Origin: UBA11710 sp049287025 | Lineage (GTDB): Bacteria > Patescibacteriota > Patescibacteriia > Magasanikbacterales > UBA922 | Assembly (NCBI GenBank): GCA_049287025.1 | Contig: JBAQFA010000033.1 | Location: 1-6,850 of the forward strand | Direction of reading: 5' to 3' | DNA length: 6,850 nt | Part shown: piece by piece, positions 4,971 to 6,850 of the stretch | Numbering within the stretch: position 1 is the stretch's first letter | Layout: every line of letters begins with the position of its first letter | Made by a program: the position numbers and the translations under genes | The notes under the pieces: generated by a model | What the model was told of the DNA's origin: nothing | Database searches by the model: none | Seen by the model: the letters and a program-made list of their open reading frames with translations, nothing else

Positions 4971-5243
4971 ATGAATAAAAATGATTTGGAATTATTAAGG
5001 CAAGAAATTGATAAAATAGATAAAAATATTTTAGAGAATCTTAAAAAAAGATTTGTTTTAACAAAACAAATTGGTGAATTAAAAAAACAATTAGGTTTGG
5101 ATGTTGTAGATAAGGGCAGGGAAGAAGAATTAATGAAAAAATATCATGATTGGGCAGAGGAGTTTGATCTAGGTGTTGAATTAGTAAAAAGTATTTTTTT
5201 GTTAGTTATAAATGAATCAAAAAAACAACAAGAATTGCTATGA
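4971..5243 (+). CDS. aroQ: Chorismate mutase, AroQ class, stand-alone
   Basis: This enzyme rearranges chorismate to prephenate, the branch point to Phe and Tyr. The 90-residue all-helical protein matches the AroQ active site almost exactly: Arg10 in LLRQEID, Arg27 in KKR, Lys38 in ELKK, Asp47, Arg50 and Glu51 in VDKGREEE, then Ser83 and Gln87 at the C-terminus. Each sits one position before its counterpart in the E. coli mutase domain (Arg11, Arg28, Lys39, Asp48, Arg51, Glu52, Ser84, Gln88). The protein is only the mutase domain, with no dehydratase, dehydrogenase or DAHP synthase fused to it. There is no signal peptide, so it acts in the cytoplasm. Its TGA overlaps the next ATG by four bases, which suggests co-translation with the aminotransferase. 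Upstream is a 153-bp gap with an inverted repeat. The symbol aroQ here means the mutase class, not type II dehydroquinase. Confidence 0.94.
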   Translation: MNKNDLELLRQEIDKIDKNILENLKKRFVLTKQIGELKKQLGLDVVDKGREEELMKKYHDWAEEFDLGVELVKSIFLLVINESKKQQELL

Positions 5244-6403
5244 ATTTAGATTTAATTAAAATTGAATCATCAGCTACCGTGGCTATAAATAGTCTGGCTT
5301 TGCAAAAAAGACAAGCCGGAGAGAGAGTTTATAATTTGTCAGTGGGAGAACCAATGATTGATACACCAGAAGTTATAAAAGCTGGAGCGATCCAGGCTTT
5401 GGCAGAAAATAAAACCCATTATCCGCCAGTGTTTGGTTTGGTAGAATTAAAAAACGAAGCTGTCAAATGGTTTAATAAAAGTTTTCAAGCAAATTATAAT
5501 AGTGATGAAGTCTTGGTTACAGTCGGAGGTAAATTTGGAATTTATTTGGCTTTGCAAAGTCTGGTCAAAATCGGCGATGAAATTTTGATTATCTCACCTT
5601 ACTGGGTGTCTTATCCAGCCATGGTAAAAATATTTGGTGGCGTACCAAAAATTGTCGAGACAGAAGCAGAAAATGACTGGAAAGTGTCTATTAATGATTT
5701 GCAAAAACAAGTTAGTAATAAAACCAAGATTTTAATTTTGAATAATGCTGGCAATCCCACTGGAGTTTTGTATGACAAAGTAGAAATTGTCAATATTTTA
5801 AAATTTGCCAAAGAAAATAATTTATTAGTTTTGTCAGACGAGGTGTATAGTGGTTTAGTTTATGATAAACAGGAGTTTGTTTCTTGTGCGTCATTTGCCG
5901 AATATAAAGACAGGTTAGTTGTTATCCAGAGTTGTTCCAAAAATCTCGCTATGACTGGTTGGCGCGTAGGTTTTGTGTTTGCTCCAGTGGAATTAATCAA
6001 AACTCTAACTAATTTAACAAGCCAAAGTACGAGTGGGGTGACCAGTATTAGTCAATATTCTGCCCTGGCTGGTTTACAAAATATAGATACGATTGCTTTG
6101 GAAATAAACAAGACAATGCAAAAACGTCGGGATTGGTTTGTTAATGCTTTTAATAAATTATTTAAAACTAATATAAAATTACCAGCTTCGTCTCTGTATT
6201 GTTTTATTCCAATCTCAGCTTTTGGTACAGATGAAATTGATTCTGCTGGGTTTTGTGAACAAATTTTATCTGAGGCAAATGTAGCTATGGTGCCAGGAAT
6301 TGCCTTTGGACAGGAAGGATATGTTCGGTGTAGTTTTGGGGAAAATATAGAAGAATTAGACCAAGCTTTGCTAAAACTAGCTGAGTATTTAAAAAATAAA
6401 TAG
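5240..6403 (+). CDS. aspC: Class I PLP aminotransferase, aspartate aminotransferase I-beta type; probable aromatic or prephenate aminotransferase
   Basis: This is a fold-type I PLP aminotransferase of 387 residues, the normal length. It follows Thermus-type aspartate aminotransferase closely: SSATVAINSLALQ at 10-22, VGEPMIDTP at 35-43, VTVGGK at 93-98, SPYWVSYPAMV at 119-129, NNAGNPTG at 168-175 with Asn172, SDEVY at 199-203 with Asp200 and Tyr203, SCSKNLAMTGWR at 231-242 with Schiff-base Lys234, and Arg363 in YVRCSF for the alpha-carboxylate. The I-beta group includes aspartate aminotransferases and also prephenate aminotransferases. Being translationally coupled to chorismate mutase and last in an aromatic operon, it most likely transaminates phenylpyruvate and 4-hydroxyphenylpyruvate, or prephenate to arogenate. 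Substrate choice cannot be read from sequence alone, so the symbol reflects the subfamily and is provisional. The stop codon TAG forms part of the terminator stem. Confidence 0.9.
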   Translation: MNLDLIKIESSATVAINSLALQKRQAGERVYNLSVGEPMIDTPEVIKAGAIQALAENKTHYPPVFGLVELKNEAVKWFNKSFQANYNSDEVLVTVGGKFGIYLALQSLVKIGDEILIISPYWVSYPAMVKIFGGVPKIVETEAENDWKVSINDLQKQVSNKTKILILNNAGNPTGVLYDKVEIVNILKFAKENNLLVLSDEVYSGLVYDKQEFVSCASFAEYKDRLVVIQSCSKNLAMTGWRVGFVFAPVELIKTLTNLTSQSTSGVTSISQYSALAGLQNIDTIALEINKTMQKRRDWFVNAFNKLFKTNIKLPASSLYCFIPISAFGTDEIDSAGFCEQILSEANVAMVPGIAFGQEGYVRCSFGENIEELDQALLKLAEYLKNK

Positions 6404-6431
6404 AGATGGTCCAGGCCATCTCTTGTTTTTT
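6402..6431 (+). terminator. Rho-independent terminator after the aminotransferase gene
   Basis: The stem AGAGATGG (6402-6409) pairs perfectly with CCATCTCT (6416-6423) around loop TCCAGG, followed by TG and six T residues (6426-6431). The stem begins on the second base of the TAG stop codon, so there is no 3' untranslated spacer. It marks the end of the aromatic operon and is the only standard terminator visible in the window. Confidence 0.9.
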
Positions 6432-6480
6432 AGCCTAGATTTAGGTAAAATTAGAATGTTAAGTCAGTTAATTATATTTT

Positions 6481-6850
6481 ATGATAGAAGAAAAGAATCG
6501 GAATAATATTGTCGATTGTCCAGCAGATTTGTTGGAATCACACAAACAAAAAATTGCCCAAGCCAAACTGGAAATAGTATCAGCTTTTAATTCTGGTAGT
6601 TTTGCCAATTTAGCAGAAAAGATTGTTGAATTAGACAGGTTATTTCAAAAAGATAATGAAAGTCTTTTGGATAAAGTTAGTTTAGAAAAAATGTTAGAGT
6701 CAGGATCGGATGCAATGACTGGTGTCAAAAGACAAGAAATGGACTTTGTTGTTGGTCTTTGTAATAATAATTTAGAAATTAAATTTCAGAAGACTGGATC
6801 CGGTAATGTGGTAATTGAATTGGTAAAAGGCAACAGAGCAGTATTTGATG
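6481..6850 (+). CDS. Unrecognised protein, N-terminal part (runs off right edge)
   Basis: The frame opens at ATG 6481 and stays open for 123 codons to the window edge, so the C-terminus is missing. I do not recognise the family. Residues about 15-75 (ADLLESHKQKIAQAK onward) are charged and Leu-rich, predicted helical, and may form a helical bundle or coiled coil. From about residue 88 (MDFVVGL, then LEIKFQKTGSG and VVIELVKG) the pattern changes to alternating hydrophobic residues, suggesting beta strands. There is no signal peptide or membrane segment in the visible part. It lies 49 bases beyond the operon terminator, so it is probably a separate transcription unit not tied to aromatic synthesis. 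No Shine-Dalgarno sequence precedes the ATG. Confidence 0.7.
   Translation, partial: MIEEKNRNNIVDCPADLLESHKQKIAQAKLEIVSAFNSGSFANLAEKIVELDRLFQKDNESLLDKVSLEKMLESGSDAMTGVKRQEMDFVVGLCNNNLEIKFQKTGSGNVVIELVKGNRAVFD

Noticed and set aside
6432..6480. Promoter for the gene at 6481
   Set aside because: AT-rich hexamers exist, but no pair with convincing -35/-10 sequence and spacing; CCTA-TAGG is too short to be a meaningful hairpin.
1..6850. Alternative genetic code (TGA as Gly)
   Set aside because: TGA terminates aroB, aroC and chorismate mutase exactly at expected protein ends and never occurs inside a conserved frame.

Overview
The window is an AT-rich, densely packed stretch of bacterial DNA with every gene on the plus strand. 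It carries most of an aromatic amino acid operon: the C-terminal end of a probable shikimate dehydrogenase, then DAHP synthase, 3-dehydroquinate synthase (aroB), chorismate synthase (aroC), a stand-alone prephenate dehydratase domain, a short prephenate/arogenate dehydrogenase (tyrA), a stand-alone AroQ-class chorismate mutase and a class I aminotransferase. A clear intrinsic terminator (6402-6431) closes the set. A separate, unrecognised gene begins at 6481 and runs off the right edge.

The host is most likely a small-genome candidate-phylum bacterium (Patescibacteria/CPR type). This is an inference from low GC, minimal single-domain enzymes, near absence of Shine-Dalgarno sequences, and spacers built of short tandem repeats and GC-rich dispersed palindromes. 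TGA ends aroB, aroC and the chorismate mutase gene and is never read through inside a gene, which argues against the code-25 lineages (SR1, Gracilibacteria). No 16S rRNA or ribosomal marker is present, so the phylum is not proven.

The pathway runs as follows. DAHP synthase and AroB supply 3-dehydroquinate. AroE reduces 3-dehydroshikimate, and AroC makes chorismate. Chorismate mutase gives prephenate, which the dehydratase-like protein would take to phenylpyruvate and TyrA to 4-hydroxyphenylpyruvate. The aminotransferase finishes Phe/Tyr, or acts earlier on prephenate to make arogenate. Dehydroquinate dehydratase, shikimate kinase and EPSP synthase are not in the window and may lie upstream. 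No ACT domain is present on the chorismate mutase, the dehydratase or TyrA, so regulation by that route is not visible.

Two junctions are 4-base ATGA overlaps (aroC/dehydratase and chorismate mutase/aminotransferase). The other spacers hold unusual sequence. Three of them (before DAHP synthase, aroB and tyrA) consist of 7-10 bp degenerate tandem repeats reaching to within 1-3 bases of the start codon. The aroB-aroC spacer holds two dispersed-repeat-like palindromes, one of which supplies the last codons of aroB. The 153-bp spacer before chorismate mutase holds a large inverted repeat. Similar 7-8 bp tandem repeats also lie in frame inside aroB, aroC and tyrA. This repeat pattern is the most unusual aspect of the window; the enzymes belong to known families, with the dehydratase the most divergent.
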